Assembly (NCBI RefSeq): GCF_046630445.1
Contig: NC_092335.1
Span: 543,483,001-543,547,000 of the forward strand
Source of the DNA: Rutidosis leptorrhynchoides
Taxonomy: Eukaryota; Streptophyta; Magnoliopsida; Asterales; Asteraceae
Direction: 5' to 3'
Length of the DNA stretch: 64,000 nt
The notes under the pieces are model-generated. The model was not told the origin of the DNA. It saw only the letters and a list, made by a program, of their open reading frames with translations, and did not search any database. Position 1 is the first letter of the stretch. Each line of letters opens with the position of its first letter. Shown piece after piece: positions 63,290-64,000 of the stretch. The translations under genes and the position numbers were made by a program.

Positions 63290-64000
63290 TATAAATATTC
63301 AATCATATATAAACTATGATATAAATTAATAAATCAAGATACTAATATATTAAATATGATTTCAAGTTAAAAAATAAAGTTGTTATATTAATGTTATTAT
63401 TTTCATTATTATTGATATTAATTAGTATTATTAATATTATTATTATTACTATTATAATTATAATTTTAATGTTATGAATATAAAAAAATAAAGATTTTAT
63501 ATATAAATAAGAATGATTAAAAGTATAATTTATTTGTAAATTAAATGTCATTAGTTATTGCTATAATATCAGTATTAACATTATTATTAAATATTATTAT
63601 CCTTATCCTTATCATTAATATTAATTATTCATTATCATTATTAATATAAGTATTATTAACAGTTATATAGTTATTATTAATACTAGTATGAACATCATCA
63701 TTAATACTTATTATTATCTGTATTATCATTATTTATTTGTTATTAATAAATTATTATTAATATTATTAGTATTATTATTAAATTATTTAATTATTAATTA
63801 TTAATTATTAGAATTATTGATATTATTATCATTATTATTAATTTTATTGTTATTATTACTTATATATTTATTATTAGTATTAATACATGTATATATTTAT
63901 ACAGATTCTCATCAGATACATATACATATATAGTTACAGATTCATACGCAAGTTAATTAAATCAGATCCAGTTTATATAAATCTAAATACAGGAAACATA

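Overview
The window is plant nuclear DNA: AT-rich, with intron-split genes, a PPR gene and dense nested LTR retrotransposons, MITEs and SINEs. The style of the Tekay and Athila elements and of the LTR termini suggests a dicot, probably Asteraceae. That taxonomic call is inference. Only two host genes are convincing, and about 75 percent of the window is transposable elements.

Layout. 1-6417: minus-strand LTR sequence of one retrotransposon family (ends TGTGA...), rich in AAT and AT microsatellites, with a 111-bp minisatellite; at least two LTR starts are present. 6418-9045: gene-poor intergenic DNA. 9046-10320 (minus): intact single-exon pentatricopeptide repeat (PPR) gene. 10960-11695: decayed Copia 3' end. 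11843-12312: a broken duplicate of the promoter and first exon of the next gene. 12603-14036: MITEs, including a hAT MITE inside a Stowaway-like MITE. 14808-21069 (plus): complete nine-exon DUR3 urea/proton symporter gene, 702 codons, with introns loaded with MITEs and SINEs.

21361 onward is a retrotransposon nest. A plus-strand Copia element starts 291 bp after the DUR3 stop. Its leader is split by a 40.7-kb minus-strand insertion (21820-62483; target-site duplication GAGTA). That insertion is a tandem Tekay/Del-type Ty3-gypsy array: four LTRs (A, B, C, D, right to left) and three internal regions (A, B, C) that share LTRs. Internal region C is interrupted by a 14.6-kb Athila-type element (24799-39434; duplication CGAAG). 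The Copia gag resumes at 62713 and is broken at 62824 by another LTR of the family seen at the left edge.

The most interesting signals are these: (1) the shared-LTR array, whose diagnostic variants fit duplication of one 8.3-kb internal+LTR unit; (2) an exact second copy of the Tekay polypurine tract in its 5' leader; (3) a small accessory ORF upstream of Tekay gag with a SUMO-interaction-like motif and a conserved amber codon; (4) a two-block leader module shared by the Copia and the Athila element; (5) MITEs in DUR3 introns, one ending 22 nt before exon 8. No Tekay or Athila copy looks autonomous: stops, frameshifts and substituted integrase catalytic residues are visible. The host genes are not functionally linked to each other; DUR3 imports urea and the PPR protein would act on organellar RNA.
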